A DNA stretch of 54,114 nucleotides, taken from Actinomycetes bacterium (lineage in GTDB: Bacteria; Actinomycetota; Actinomycetes; Streptosporangiales; Streptosporangiaceae). The translations under genes were made by a program, and so were the position numbers. The DNA is taken from the NCBI GenBank assembly GCA_025964575.1, contig JAOPYO010000087.1, positions 1-54,114 on the forward strand, read 5' to 3'. Below, piece by piece: positions 44,903 through 53,301 of the stretch. The notes under the pieces are model-generated. The model saw only the letters and a list, made by a program, of their open reading frames with translations, searched no databases and was not told where the DNA came from. Numbering within the stretch: position 1 is the first letter of the stretch; each line of letters begins with the position of its first letter.

Positions 44903-46078
44903 GTTTGGCATCAGAGTCACTCGGAGCGATTCGTACGAGGGGACCAGGACCCGACGGGCGGCCCGGCGGGACACCACCCGCCATGGACGGCCATCAGCGG
45001 TCAAGGTTTCCAGCATTCGGGTCACCTGGGTGCGGGCCACCGCCGCGCCGAGGCAGAGATGACGGCCCGCGCCGAACCACAACTGCCGGGTCTCCGGCAG
45101 ATATTCACGGGTGAGGTCGAACGGCCCGGCGCCATTGTTGGCTACATAGGTCAGCAGCATGATCCGCTCGCCCGCCCGCAGCCGCCGTCCGCCCACCTCG
45201 AGGTCACGGGACACATGCCGTCCGATCACCGGGGCCGGAGTGGCCACCCGCAGGCCCTCCCGGACCGCCCCCTCCATCAGCGCGGGGTCGGCCAGCAGCG
45301 CGTGCTGCTGCCCGGTGTCGTGCAGCAGCGCAACCGTGCGGGAGGTGCCCGAGGCGCCGGTCTCGGTGCCGGCGATGGCGAGCAGGGTGGCCAGCCCGCG
45401 GGTCAGATCCTGCCCGAGATCCATCTCCCGGCAGCGGCCGAGGATGGTCTCCGTGCCCGCGCCGCGGTAGCCCTCCTCCACCCCGCGGGTGATCTCGGAG
45501 ACGATCACGCGGGCCTGCTCGAGGGTCTCAGGGGCCAACTCGGTCGAGGTGGCCGTGCCCATGGCCAGGCCGGCCAGTCGCTCGCCCGCCCCGAAGACCT
45601 CCCGGGCGGCGTCGTCGGTGTCCAGTCCCAGGCCCAGCAGATCGGCGATCATGCGACCGGCGAGCACCCGGGTGGCGTCGGCTACGTCGATGGTCTCGCC
45701 CTCGGCCAGTCGTTCCCGCATCGCCGCGTAGTGCGCCCCCTGGGAGCGTTCGACCAGCGTGCGGGCGCTCTCCTCGGTGAACAGATCGCGTGCGCGGGTC
45801 CGTACCTCGGTGTGCCGGGCACCTCCGAAGAACTGCGCCATCTCGTCGCCGAACAGCTGCGTCCACATGTGGCCGACCCCGCCCTCGCCGGCCATGCTGA
45901 AATGCGCGTGGTCGTTGAGCACCTGCCGGGCCAGCACCGGATCGGTGACCACCCAGCCGAGCTTCGGCACCCGGCAGATTCCCCCGGTGAACCGGCCGGT
46001 CTCCAGCAGCGCGAACAGGCCAGGGTTGCCCGCCCAGAGAAGTCGTGCCTCATACCGCGCTGCCGCCTTTGTCGCCAT
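44900..46078 (-). CDS. Cytochrome P450 (third, distinct family)
   Basis: A 392-residue P450 unlike the pair upstream. I-helix LLAIAGTETGAS, K-helix REGLR as ExxR, haem loop FGAGRHLCLGAAVAR with Cys342. The N-terminal GGICRVPKLGWVVTDPVLARQVLNDHAHFSM is atypical. The substrate is unknown. ATG 46078 has no clear ribosome-binding site, so the transcript may be leaderless. It is divergent from the KASIII-like gene with 134 bp between them, suggesting a shared promoter and a joint pathway. It is convergent with the lipoprotein gene. Confidence 0.88.
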   Translation of the reverse strand: MATKAAARYEARLLWAGNPGLFALLETGRFTGGICRVPKLGWVVTDPVLARQVLNDHAHFSMAGEGGVGHMWTQLFGDEMAQFFGGARHTEVRTRARDLFTEESARTLVERSQGAHYAAMRERLAEGETIDVADATRVLAGRMIADLLGLGLDTDDAAREVFGAGERLAGLAMGTATSTELAPETLEQARVIVSEITRGVEEGYRGAGTETILGRCREMDLGQDLTRGLATLLAIAGTETGASGTSRTVALLHDTGQQHALLADPALMEGAVREGLRVATPAPVIGRHVSRDLEVGGRRLRAGERIMLLTYVANNGAGPFDLTREYLPETRQLWFGAGRHLCLGAAVARTQVTRMLETLTADGRPWRVVSRRAARRVLVPSYESLRVTLMPN

Positions 46079-46212
46079 AAGGGCTAAGTATGGGTACTCG
46101 GCAGAAAATGGTCACTACGTCAGTGTTTGTCTGAGTAGCTTCTCACTTGGGGTGCCAGCCGTGATGGAGGATGCTCACGACGGTAGCGAAGCACCGAACG
46201 AGGGATCCCATC

Positions 46213-47214
46213 ATGAGAGCCCGTATCACGGGGGTCGCGGCCTACCTGCCGGAGCATCAGGTCGGCAGTGCCGAGGTCGAGCGGCGGATTGCCGCGGAGA
46301 GTGACGGGTTCGTCCCGTACCCGACCATCGTCGAGCGGATGACCGGGATTCGCACACGGTATGTGCTGCGCGACGATCAACAGGCCTCGGACCTGGCCGT
46401 CGCGGCCGCCGGCAAGCTGCTGGCCAACCATGGGCTGAGGCCGGCGGAGCTTGATCTGCTGATCTTCGGTTCCGCGTCCCAGGACCTGATCGAGCCCGCG
46501 ACCGCGCATATCGTCGCGGCCAAGCTCGGTGCGACCTGCCCGGTCTTCGACGTCAAGAACGCCTGTAACAGCTTTCTCAACGGACTGCAGATGGCCGACG
46601 CCCTGATCCGTACGGGCCAGTACACCCGGGTGCTCGTCTGCTCTGGTGAGACCCCGTCCCGGGCCATCCGCTGGAGGGTGCGCGACCGGGCGCAGTTCGT
46701 CGACGCGTTCGCCGGCTACACGCTGTCCGACGCGGGCGCGGCGATGCTGGTGGAGGCCTCCGAGACGTCGGGCATCTTCTATCGGGACTTCTCCGCCGAG
46801 TCGAAGGTCTGGGACATCGGCACTCTGCCCGCCGGCGGTTCGATGCACCCCCGCGACGAGGACTTCACCTATTTCAGTGGAGACGGCCGCAAGCTCAAGG
46901 ACGCCTTCCTCGGCCGAGGCCCCGGACTGTGGCTGGACGCTCTGAAGAAGACCGGCCTGACCTGGGATGACTTCGCCGTCATCTGCGTGCACCAGGTGAC
47001 GATGCCCTATCTCGAGGTGTTGCGCACCATCCTCGGCATCCCGGCGGACAGGCTGGTGATCACGCTTCCCGACCATGGCAACGTCGCCTCGGTGACCCTC
47101 CCGTTGCAACTCGCCACGGCCATCGAGGAGGGCAGATGCGGTCCCGGCGACACGGTCGCGCTGATCGGCCTGGCCGGCGGCGTCAGCCTCGGCGTCCTCT
47201 TCGCGGAATTGTGA
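46213..47214 (+). CDS. 3-oxoacyl-ACP synthase III-like condensing enzyme
   Basis: A 333-residue FabH-like thiolase-fold enzyme with the full Cys-His-Asn triad: C118 in DVKNACNSFLNGLQ, H260 in VICVHQVTMPY, and N290 in DHGNVASVTLPLQL. It could condense or hydrolyse an acyl-CoA with malonyl-ACP or act as an acyltransferase, as FabH relatives outside fatty-acid synthesis do. No ACP, FabD or other fatty-acid genes are adjacent, so a role in specialised lipid modification with the divergent P450 is more likely. ATG 46213 gives MRARITGVAAYLPEHQV. Confidence 0.88.
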   Translation: MRARITGVAAYLPEHQVGSAEVERRIAAESDGFVPYPTIVERMTGIRTRYVLRDDQQASDLAVAAAGKLLANHGLRPAELDLLIFGSASQDLIEPATAHIVAAKLGATCPVFDVKNACNSFLNGLQMADALIRTGQYTRVLVCSGETPSRAIRWRVRDRAQFVDAFAGYTLSDAGAAMLVEASETSGIFYRDFSAESKVWDIGTLPAGGSMHPRDEDFTYFSGDGRKLKDAFLGRGPGLWLDALKKTGLTWDDFAVICVHQVTMPYLEVLRTILGIPADRLVITLPDHGNVASVTLPLQLATAIEEGRCGPGDTVALIGLAGGVSLGVLFAEL

Positions 47215-47230
47215 ACACCTGAATCTCAGG

Positions 47231-47422
47231 GCGGGCCTGGTGGGCGACCAGCCGTACATCGTGAGTGAGTATGTGTCGGGCCCTTCGCTGCTGAAGCTGG
47301 TGCAGCAGGAGGGCCCGCGGACCGGCGGGGATCTGCACCGGCTGGCCATCGGGACGGCGACCGCGCTCGCCGCCATCCACCAGACCGGGATCGTGCACCG
47401 TGACTTCAAACCGCCGAACGTC
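47231..47422 (+). pseudogene. Ser/Thr protein kinase fragment (subdomains V-VIB)
   Basis: About 64 residues, GLVGDQPYIVSEYVSGPSLL through LAAIHQTGIVHRDFKPPNV, are unmistakable kinase sequence with the HRD catalytic loop. The N-lobe (Gly-loop, ATP Lys) and everything after the catalytic loop are missing, and after PPNV the frame turns into unrelated sequence. It begins 16 bp after the KASIII-like stop. A relic of a deleted kinase, similar to the two intact kinases at 12309-16134. Confidence 0.8.
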
Positions 47423-47451
47423 GAAGACGGCGGCGCCGTCGGGCTGACGCT

Positions 47452-47485
47452 GTGCCGCGCACCTTTTCGCGAAGGTGCGCGGCAC
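47452..47485. terminator. Perfect 14-bp-stem hairpin, bidirectional terminator
   Basis: GTGCCGCGCACCTT and AAGGTGCGCGGCAC pair perfectly around TTCGCG. It lies between the plus-strand kinase remnant and the minus-strand DUF397 gene, whose stop is five bases away. Confidence 0.8.
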
Positions 47486-47489
47486 GGGC

Positions 47490-47735
47490 CTACTCCTCGG
47501 GTGGCTCTTCGTCGAGGAGGTCGTCGAACTCGCCGTCCTTGACTCCGCCGATGAAGGCGTCCCATTCGGCCTCGGTGAAGTAGAGCACCGGGCCTTCAGG
47601 GTGCTTGGCGTCCTTCATGATGATCGCCTGCTCGCCGGGGGCGAACACTTTGTTGTCCTTGCGGTGCTCATCCGGAACGTCGGCCGCGTCGATGAACTCG
47701 ATGATGACACCGTCGTCACTGTGGGATTCGGTCAC
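47490..47735 (-). CDS. DUF397-like small acidic protein
   Basis: An 81-residue protein. The C-terminal half has the DUF397 ending: AIIMKDAKHPEGPVLYFTEAEWDAFIGGVKDGEFDDL. The N-terminal half is acidic (MTESHSDDGVIIEFIDAADVPDEH) and lacks the usual W-x-KSS start. It is the third DUF397 gene of the window, again without an XRE partner. It is divergent from the sigma factor gene and convergent with the kinase relic. Confidence 0.85.
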   Translation of the reverse strand: MTESHSDDGVIIEFIDAADVPDEHRKDNKVFAPGEQAIIMKDAKHPEGPVLYFTEAEWDAFIGGVKDGEFDDLLDEEPPEE

Positions 47736-47861
47736 GCGATCAGGTTAGCGTTGCCTGCCCCGGCTCTGTCTCGGACTTGCCCGCGAACACTCTCCCGTCC
47801 GCCGGCGAAGGAGGGATGAAACCCCCCGAGAGAGGCAGAACATGATTCGACGGAGCCGCAC

Positions 47862-48473
47862 ATGGCGGCGGTGATGAGGGCAGGGAGTCCCGTCACCGCT
47901 TCGAACGGCGCGAGTGATGCCGAGACCATCCGGTCGTCGCTGCGCGAGCCCGAGCGGTTCGCGGAGATCTTCGACCGCTACTACCCCGAGGTCCACGGAT
48001 ACGTCGCGCGGCGGCTCGGGCCGAGTCTGGCCGACGACGTGACCGCGGAGACCTTTCTCATCGCCTTCGACCGGCGGGATCGGTACGACCTGGCGCGTCC
48101 GTTGGCCCGGCCGTGGCTGTACGGGATCGCCTCCAACCTGATCTCTCGCCATCACAGGGCCGAGCTGCGCCAGTACCGGGCGCTGGCTCGGGTCGGACCG
48201 GAGCAGCCGGTGGACGGGCCCGCCGAACGCGCGGTCGTACGGATCGACGCCCAGTCCACCCGGGGCCGGCTCGCCGCCGCGCTGGCGGAGATCGCCCCTG
48301 ACGACCGGGATGTGCTGCTGCTCGTCGCCTGGGCCGGACTCAACGGCGAGGAGGCCGCACACTCCCTCGGCATCCCGGCCGGCACCGTCCGGTCCCGGCT
48401 GCACCGGGCCCGCACCAAGGTGCGCGCGGCCCTCGGCGGCGCCAACCCCACCCAGCTTGGAGAGGATGACTGA
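47862..48473 (+). CDS. ECF RNA polymerase sigma factor
   Basis: A 203-residue sigma-70-like factor with region 2 (FAEIFDRYYPEVHGYVARRLGPSLADDVTAETFLIAFDRRDRYD and PWLYGIASNLISRHHRAELR) and region 4 (DRDVLLLVAWAGLNGEEAAHSLGIPAGTVRSRLHRARTKVRAAL). It is paired with a membrane CU044_5270-type protein through a TGATG overlap, so that protein is its probable anti-sigma or signalling partner. ACGGAG lies before ATG 47862; ATG 47874 is an alternative. Confidence 0.93.
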   Translation: MAAVMRAGSPVTASNGASDAETIRSSLREPERFAEIFDRYYPEVHGYVARRLGPSLADDVTAETFLIAFDRRDRYDLARPLARPWLYGIASNLISRHHRAELRQYRALARVGPEQPVDGPAERAVVRIDAQSTRGRLAAALAEIAPDDRDVLLLVAWAGLNGEEAAHSLGIPAGTVRSRLHRARTKVRAALGGANPTQLGEDD

Positions 48474-49528
48474 TGGACGACCTGAAGATTCTGAACGACG
48501 GGTGGCAGCCCCCCGCTCCACCGTCGGACACCGCGTACTCCCAGGCGCGGGCGGCGCTGCTCGAACGGGCCACGACGGGGTCTGGGCCCCGAGTGACCTG
48601 GCGCGGTTTCCGGCTGCCACGAATGGGTGTACGGCTCGTCGCGGTCGGTGCGCTGGCTGTCACGATCGCCGCGGGGGTGACCGTGGCTCAGAACCTCGGC
48701 GGAGTGGACAAGAACGGCAGACCCCGCGCCGCCGTGCCGGGTCTGCCCGCGGGTCCGGTGGCCAACGCCCAGGAGGTGCTGTACCGGGCGGCCGACTCCG
48801 CGCAGGCCCGAGCGTTCACCGCCCCCCGCAACGACCAGTGGACCTACATCGAGTCGCGGAACATTTCCCCGGGGAAGCCGCTCTACGGCGAGGTGCAGAC
48901 CCCGAAAACGCCTCTGAAGACGAAGATCGACCGGACGTGGACCCGGGCCGATGGCAAGCAGGTGGCGTTCTTCGAGAACGGCAAGCTGGTGGTCTCCCCC
49001 TCGGGGGGCGCGATGCCGCCACAGGACTATGCCTCGGTGGCGGCGCTGCCGCGCGACCCGGACGCGCTGCTGGCCTGGGACTACAAGCAGGGCGTCCCCG
49101 GGATGGTCAAGAAGGACCCCCGCGACTCCCGTGCGTTCGGTTTGCTCGGCGGCATCCTGCGCAATAACGTGCTGCCGCCCCAGTTGGAGGCCACGATCTA
49201 CCGGGCGCTAGCGAAGATCCCCGGAGTGACGTTGAACAAGGGCGCGGTGGACATCGCGGGACGTCCGGCGCTGGGCGTCGCTTATGTCACCGAGGGGTGG
49301 ATGAACCAGGAGATCCTGCTGGACCGGAAGACCTACGCCTATCGGGGCGATCGGTCCATCGTGGTCAAAGACCACACGGAAACCATCAGCGACCAAAAGC
49401 TCGAAGGCAAGGACGGGAAGATGCACGTCGACAAGGGCGGCACGTGGACGGTCAAGAAGGGGACGATCGACGTTCTCAGCCTCCGTACCGCGGCCGGCAT
49501 CGTGGACAAGCCCGGCCAGCGGCCCTAA
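48473..49528 (+). CDS. CU044_5270 family membrane protein, likely anti-sigma partner
   Basis: A 351-residue protein. The short cytosolic N-terminus (about 1-50) is followed by one membrane helix at about 52-72 (VRLVAVGALAVTIAAGVTVAQ) and an exported domain with NDQWTYIESRNISPGKPLYGE, PRDPDALLAWDYKQGV and LYRALAKIPGVTL-type motifs seen in the CU044_5270 family. Members regularly follow ECF sigma genes, with the N-terminus thought to hold the sigma factor. It overlaps the sigma gene by one base and ends before a strong terminator. Confidence 0.85.
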   Translation: MDDLKILNDGWQPPAPPSDTAYSQARAALLERATTGSGPRVTWRGFRLPRMGVRLVAVGALAVTIAAGVTVAQNLGGVDKNGRPRAAVPGLPAGPVANAQEVLYRAADSAQARAFTAPRNDQWTYIESRNISPGKPLYGEVQTPKTPLKTKIDRTWTRADGKQVAFFENGKLVVSPSGGAMPPQDYASVAALPRDPDALLAWDYKQGVPGMVKKDPRDSRAFGLLGGILRNNVLPPQLEATIYRALAKIPGVTLNKGAVDIAGRPALGVAYVTEGWMNQEILLDRKTYAYRGDRSIVVKDHTETISDQKLEGKDGKMHVDKGGTWTVKKGTIDVLSLRTAAGIVDKPGQRP

Positions 49529-49546
49529 TGACCTGAGCACGGCTGA

Positions 49547-49574
49547 GGGCCGCCGGGCACGTGCCCGGCGGCCC
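49547..49574. terminator. Perfect 28-bp palindromic terminator
   Basis: GGGCCGCCGGGCAC is followed directly by its exact reverse complement, giving a perfect palindrome in the gap between the convergent CU044_5270-type and TetR genes. It should act in both directions. Confidence 0.75.
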
Positions 49575-49584
49575 TTCCGAGGGT

Positions 49585-50172
49585 TCAGAAGCCGGCGAGC
49601 AGGGGGGCGGCGGCGATCTCGAGGCGGGCCTGGATCTCATCGGTGGTCGCGTGGCCTCGGAGCATCTCGATCATCTCCATGGTCCAGACGCTGGACAGCG
49701 CCCGCACCAGGATGAGGCGCTGGTCGCCGGCGGGGATCTCCTGACCGGGCTCGAGGGCGGCCCGCAGCATCAGGCCGGACATGCGATCGCCGAAGTCGGT
49801 CTTCACATCGGACAGCAACAGGGAGCGGATCAGCGCCTCGGCGAGCTCCGGTTCGCGCATCAGACCGCGGGTGGCGCGCATGAGCACCTCCACGGCCCGG
49901 CTGGCCGCCGTGGTCGCTCGTGGTGGCCGCTTCTCGATGCTGGTCTCGAGCAGGTCGAGCTCCTCGCTGACCACCGCCACGACCAGGTCCATCTTCGAGG
50001 GGAAGTAGCGATAGAGGGTGCCGAGGGCGACCCCGGCCCGTTCGGCGACGGTGCGCATCTGCATCGCCTCGACCCCGCCGCGGGAGGCCAGCGCGGCCGC
50101 CGCCTGGACGATGCGTCTGCGGCGCTGAACCTGGCTGCGGGAACGCACTCCGGTCGTCGGCTCTGCGGTCAC
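49585..50172 (-). CDS. TetR family regulator, KstR-like
   Basis: A 195-residue repressor. The DNA-binding part RRRRIVQAAAALASRGGVEAMQMRTVAERAGVALGTLYRYFPSK follows the cholesterol-catabolism repressor KstR closely (QMRAVA-x-RA-x-VA-x-GTLYRYFPSK). The ligand domain is divergent but of KstR length. KstR is released from DNA by a steroid-derived CoA thioester. Here it is divergent from the fadD17-like gene with TnnAACnnGTT-type sites in between, and similar sites occur before other lipid genes in this window. GTG 50172 is used, with GAGGGG ten bases upstream. Confidence 0.85.
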   Translation of the reverse strand: MTAEPTTGVRSRSQVQRRRRIVQAAAALASRGGVEAMQMRTVAERAGVALGTLYRYFPSKMDLVVAVVSEELDLLETSIEKRPPRATTAASRAVEVLMRATRGLMREPELAEALIRSLLLSDVKTDFGDRMSGLMLRAALEPGQEIPAGDQRLILVRALSSVWTMEMIEMLRGHATTDEIQARLEIAAAPLLAGF

Positions 50173-50243
50173 GATGGAGTACCCCTCGATGCTGGGTGAC
50201 GCCCCGCGCCACGCTCTCTCGATGCATAGCGTACAGCGCTGGC

Positions 50244-50257
50244 AAGAACGCGTTATC
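50244..50257. promoter_or_regulatory. Weak KstR-like site upstream of the TetR gene
   Basis: AAGAACGCGTTATC keeps the AAC-N2-GTT core but not the outer T and A. It lies 72 bp before the regulator start, where autoregulation would act. Confidence 0.35.
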
Positions 50258-50366
50258 TCATTTCTTCCGTGTTACCTGACCTGGTTGCACTGATCCCTGT
50301 CAGTACACCCTGACATGCGTGGCGAACATGGCTGGGCCGGGTCATGATCTCCCCTCTGGACACAGA

Positions 50367-50382
50367 CTAGAATCTGTTCTAG
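50367..50382. promoter_or_regulatory. KstR-type operator upstream of the fadD17-like gene
   Basis: CTAGAATCTGTTCTAG is symmetric except at the centre and matches TnnAACnnGTTnnA with one change (AAT for AAC). It lies 60 bp before the GTG of the fadD17-like gene. Confidence 0.6.
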
Positions 50383-50441
50383 TTTTCGCCTGAAGGTACT
50401 CCCGCCGGGGGTGGCGGGTGCGGCCTAGGGAGTGGAGCACG

Positions 50442-52139
50442 GTGAATGACGAGACGACCGTCGCCGATGTGCTGCTGGCCCGTTCCACCGACGATCGGCC
50501 AGGGCTGTGCAATGTGGACGGCGATGCGGCGTGGACATGGCGTCAGGTCGTCCAGGAATGTGCCGTGCGGGCCTCCTGGATGCGGGAGACCCTTGCGAGC
50601 TCACGATCCTCACGCGATCCGGCCGAGGTCTCCCGCCCGCTGCACCTGGGGGTGGTGTTCGACAACGTGCCGGAGCTGGTGTTCCTGCTCGGCGGCGCGG
50701 CACTGTCCGGCTCGGTCATCGTCGCGCTCAACACCACCCGCAGCGCCACGGAGCTGGCGGCCGACGCGGCCCGCGCCGACTGCGACCTCATCATTTTCGA
50801 TCCGGCGTACGCCGAGGTCGCGCGTGCTCTTGGAACCGAGCGGCACCTCTCTTCCGCGAGCATGGAAGGCCTCCTCGAGCCTCATCGCGGCGCGGCCCTC
50901 CTGGTCGAACCTGGGATCGCTCCCGAAACCTTGTTGATGCTGATCTTCACTTCGGGGACATCCGGGAACCCCCGCGCGGTCAGGGTCACCCATCGCAAGA
51001 TCGTGATCCCTGGGGAATCGCTCGCCGGCAGGTTGCTCACCGCCGACGATGTCGTCTACTGCCCGATGCCACTCTTCCACTCCGGCGCGGTCATGGCGGC
51101 GTACGCCCCCGCACTCGTCGCCGGTGCCGCCCTCGTCCTCCGCCGGAAGTTCTCCGCCTCCGGACTCCTCCCCGACCTCCGCCGCTATGGCTGCACGTAT
51201 CTGCAGTACGTCGGCAAGGCTCTGTCCTACGTGCTGGCCACGCCCGTGGCGCCGGACGACCAGGACAATCCGCTCAAGGTCGCTTTCGGTAACGAGGCGG
51301 CGCCGCTGGAGCAGAAGGCCTTCGCCGAACGGTTCGGCTGCTTCGTCATGGACGCCTACGGTTCCACCGAGACGGCCATCTCGCTGTCACCCGACCCCCT
51401 GGGGCCGCAGGGCGCACTGGGCAAGCTGACCGACGGCATCAAGATCCTCAACTCGGAGACCGGGGCAGAATGCCCGCCCGCCCGCTTCGACGGCGATGGC
51501 CGGCTCACCAACGGAGACGAGGCCGTCGGTGAGCTGGTCGGCACACAGGGCCTCGGGCTCTTCGATGGTTACTACAACGACGCCGAGGCGGACACGGAAC
51601 GGCTGCGCGGAGGCATGTTCTGGAGCGGCGACTTCGGCTACGCCGATGAGAACGGCTATGTGTTCTTCACCGGACGGTCCCTGGACCGGCTGCGCGTCGA
51701 CGGCGAGAATTTCGGCGCCGCCCAGGTCGAGCGGGTGCTGGCAGCCCTGCCCGGGATCGAGCAGTTCGCGGTGTACGGGGTGCCGGACGTGGCCGCCGGT
51801 GACCAGGTGATGCTCTCCCTCGTCATGGACGACTTCGATCCCCAGGCGTTCACCGCCTATCTGAAAGGGCGCCGGGACCTGAGCCCCAAGTGGGTGCCCC
51901 GCTACATCCGGGTGGCCGGCGAGCTCCCGGCCACCGCCTCCAACAAGATCCTCAAGCGCAGGCTGGTGCGAGAGGCCTGGCACACCGCCGATCCCGTGTG
52001 GTGGCGGCCCGGCAAAGACCTGACGTATCGGCCGATGACCTCCGACGACGTGGCGCGGTTGCGTACCGAGTTCGAAACACGTGGTCGTCTGCACTTGCTC
52101 ACCGACCAGCCCCCCGACCACCTGGATAGGAGCGGATAA
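50442..52139 (+). CDS. fadD17: Steroid side-chain acyl-CoA synthetase (FadD17-like)
   Basis: A 565-residue ANL-superfamily ligase. AMP-binding motif LMLIFTSGTSGNPRAVRVTHRK, then PLFHSGAVMAAYAPALVAGAALVLRRKFSASGLLPDLRRYGCTYLQYVGKALSYVLATP, VMDAYGSTE, WSGDFGYADENGY and a final KWVPRYIRV...ASNKILKRRL with the catalytic Lys. The RRKFSAS to ATP stretch matches mycobacterial FadD17, a ligase for short steroid side-chain acids. GGAG lies before GTG 50442. The next gene starts right after its TAA. It forms an operon with the FadE27/FadE26-like genes, the same three partners as in mycobacterial cholesterol catabolism. Confidence 0.92.
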   Translation: MNDETTVADVLLARSTDDRPGLCNVDGDAAWTWRQVVQECAVRASWMRETLASSRSSRDPAEVSRPLHLGVVFDNVPELVFLLGGAALSGSVIVALNTTRSATELAADAARADCDLIIFDPAYAEVARALGTERHLSSASMEGLLEPHRGAALLVEPGIAPETLLMLIFTSGTSGNPRAVRVTHRKIVIPGESLAGRLLTADDVVYCPMPLFHSGAVMAAYAPALVAGAALVLRRKFSASGLLPDLRRYGCTYLQYVGKALSYVLATPVAPDDQDNPLKVAFGNEAAPLEQKAFAERFGCFVMDAYGSTETAISLSPDPLGPQGALGKLTDGIKILNSETGAECPPARFDGDGRLTNGDEAVGELVGTQGLGLFDGYYNDAEADTERLRGGMFWSGDFGYADENGYVFFTGRSLDRLRVDGENFGAAQVERVLAALPGIEQFAVYGVPDVAAGDQVMLSLVMDDFDPQAFTAYLKGRRDLSPKWVPRYIRVAGELPATASNKILKRRLVREAWHTADPVWWRPGKDLTYRPMTSDDVARLRTEFETRGRLHLLTDQPPDHLDRSG

Positions 52140-53285
52140 GTGGACTTCAACCTCACCGAAGACCAAAAGGAGCTGGAGGGGCTCGCCGCCGATCTGCTTG
52201 CGCGTGAAGTGACGGTCGAGAGGCTGGAGACCCACGAGAAGAGCGGCGCCCCCTATGACCTGGGATTGTGGAAGGCCATGGCCCAGGCCGGGCTGCTCGG
52301 CATCGCACTGCCCGAAGAGGTCGGCGGTGCCGGACTCGGCGCGATCGAACTCGCCGTGGTGCTGCGAGCGGTCGGTGCCCACGTCGCCCCGGTCCCGGCC
52401 TATGCCTCGCTCGCGCTGGCGGCGCTGCCGATGGCCAAGCACGGCACGGAGGCACAGCGGCAGTTGCTGACCCCGCTCGCCGAAGGCGAGACGGTGCTGA
52501 CCGGCGCCTACCGGGAGCCGGGTGACGGCCTCGCCACGACGGCTCGCCATGACGGCGACGGCTACCTCCTGACCGGGGTGAAGACCTTCGTGCCGTACGC
52601 GGCCGCGGCGTCGTACATCCTGATCCCCGCGCACGTCGAGGGCGCCGGAATCGGCGTCTTTCTCGTGGAGCCATCGGCCGTCACGCTCACCCCGCACCCG
52701 GCTGCCACCGGCGAGCCCATGTCCCGCATCGCGCTCGACGGCGTACGGGTCGATGCCGACGCGTTGCTCGGCGGGCTCGCCGACGGTGCCGCATGGGCCA
52801 CCCTCGGCCGGTTCGCGATGGCGGGTGCGGTCGCCACCGTCTCCGGTGTCATCGACGGCGCGCTCAAGCTCACCACCGAGTACGTCAAGACCCGGGAACA
52901 GTTCGACCGGGTACTGGCCGAGTTCCAGGCGGTCACCATGCAGATCGGTGACGTCTACATCGCCAAGCGCGCCCTGGACGTGGGCGTATGGGCGGGCGTC
53001 TGGCGGCTGGACGAGGCCGCGCGTCATTCAAAGGGGGCCACCCCGCCGCTCCGCGAGTCGGACGTCGACGAGGTCCTGGCGATCGCCGCGTACAACGCCT
53101 GCGACCCGGTGGTGAAGGCGCTCTACACCTGCCAGCACCTGCACGGCGGCATCGGTCTGGACGTGACGTACCCGCTGCATCGTTACTTCGCGGCGGCCAA
53201 GCACTACGGGCACCTGCTCGGCGGCGCTGAGGCACAGCTCGATGCCATCGGTGGTCTTGTCGCCGGCGTTTCCATGAGCATCTGA
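52140..53285 (+). CDS. fadE27: Acyl-CoA dehydrogenase, FadE27-like (ChsE5-type non-catalytic subunit)
   Basis: A 381-residue acyl-CoA dehydrogenase-fold protein: LWKAMAQAGLLGIALPEEVGGAGLGAIELAVVLRAVGAHVAPVPAYAS, EYVKTREQFDRVLAEFQAVTMQIGDVYIAKRAL, and HLHGGIGLDVTYPLHRYFAAAKHYGHLLGGAEAQLDAIG. The pattern matches FadE27/ChsE5, which pairs with FadE26/ChsE4 in an alpha2beta2 heterotetramer sharing FAD. I see no catalytic Glu at either usual place, as expected for the non-catalytic chain. GTG 52140 follows the FadD17-like TAA, with AGGAGCGG upstream. Confidence 0.9.
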   Translation: MDFNLTEDQKELEGLAADLLAREVTVERLETHEKSGAPYDLGLWKAMAQAGLLGIALPEEVGGAGLGAIELAVVLRAVGAHVAPVPAYASLALAALPMAKHGTEAQRQLLTPLAEGETVLTGAYREPGDGLATTARHDGDGYLLTGVKTFVPYAAAASYILIPAHVEGAGIGVFLVEPSAVTLTPHPAATGEPMSRIALDGVRVDADALLGGLADGAAWATLGRFAMAGAVATVSGVIDGALKLTTEYVKTREQFDRVLAEFQAVTMQIGDVYIAKRALDVGVWAGVWRLDEAARHSKGATPPLRESDVDEVLAIAAYNACDPVVKALYTCQHLHGGIGLDVTYPLHRYFAAAKHYGHLLGGAEAQLDAIGGLVAGVSMSI

Positions 53286-53301
53286 GAGGGAGTGTTCAGC
53301 A

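Noticed and set aside
51387-53027. 546-codon minus-strand frame opposite the fadD17/fadE27-like genes
   Set aside because: It crosses two well-supported genes and has no motif.
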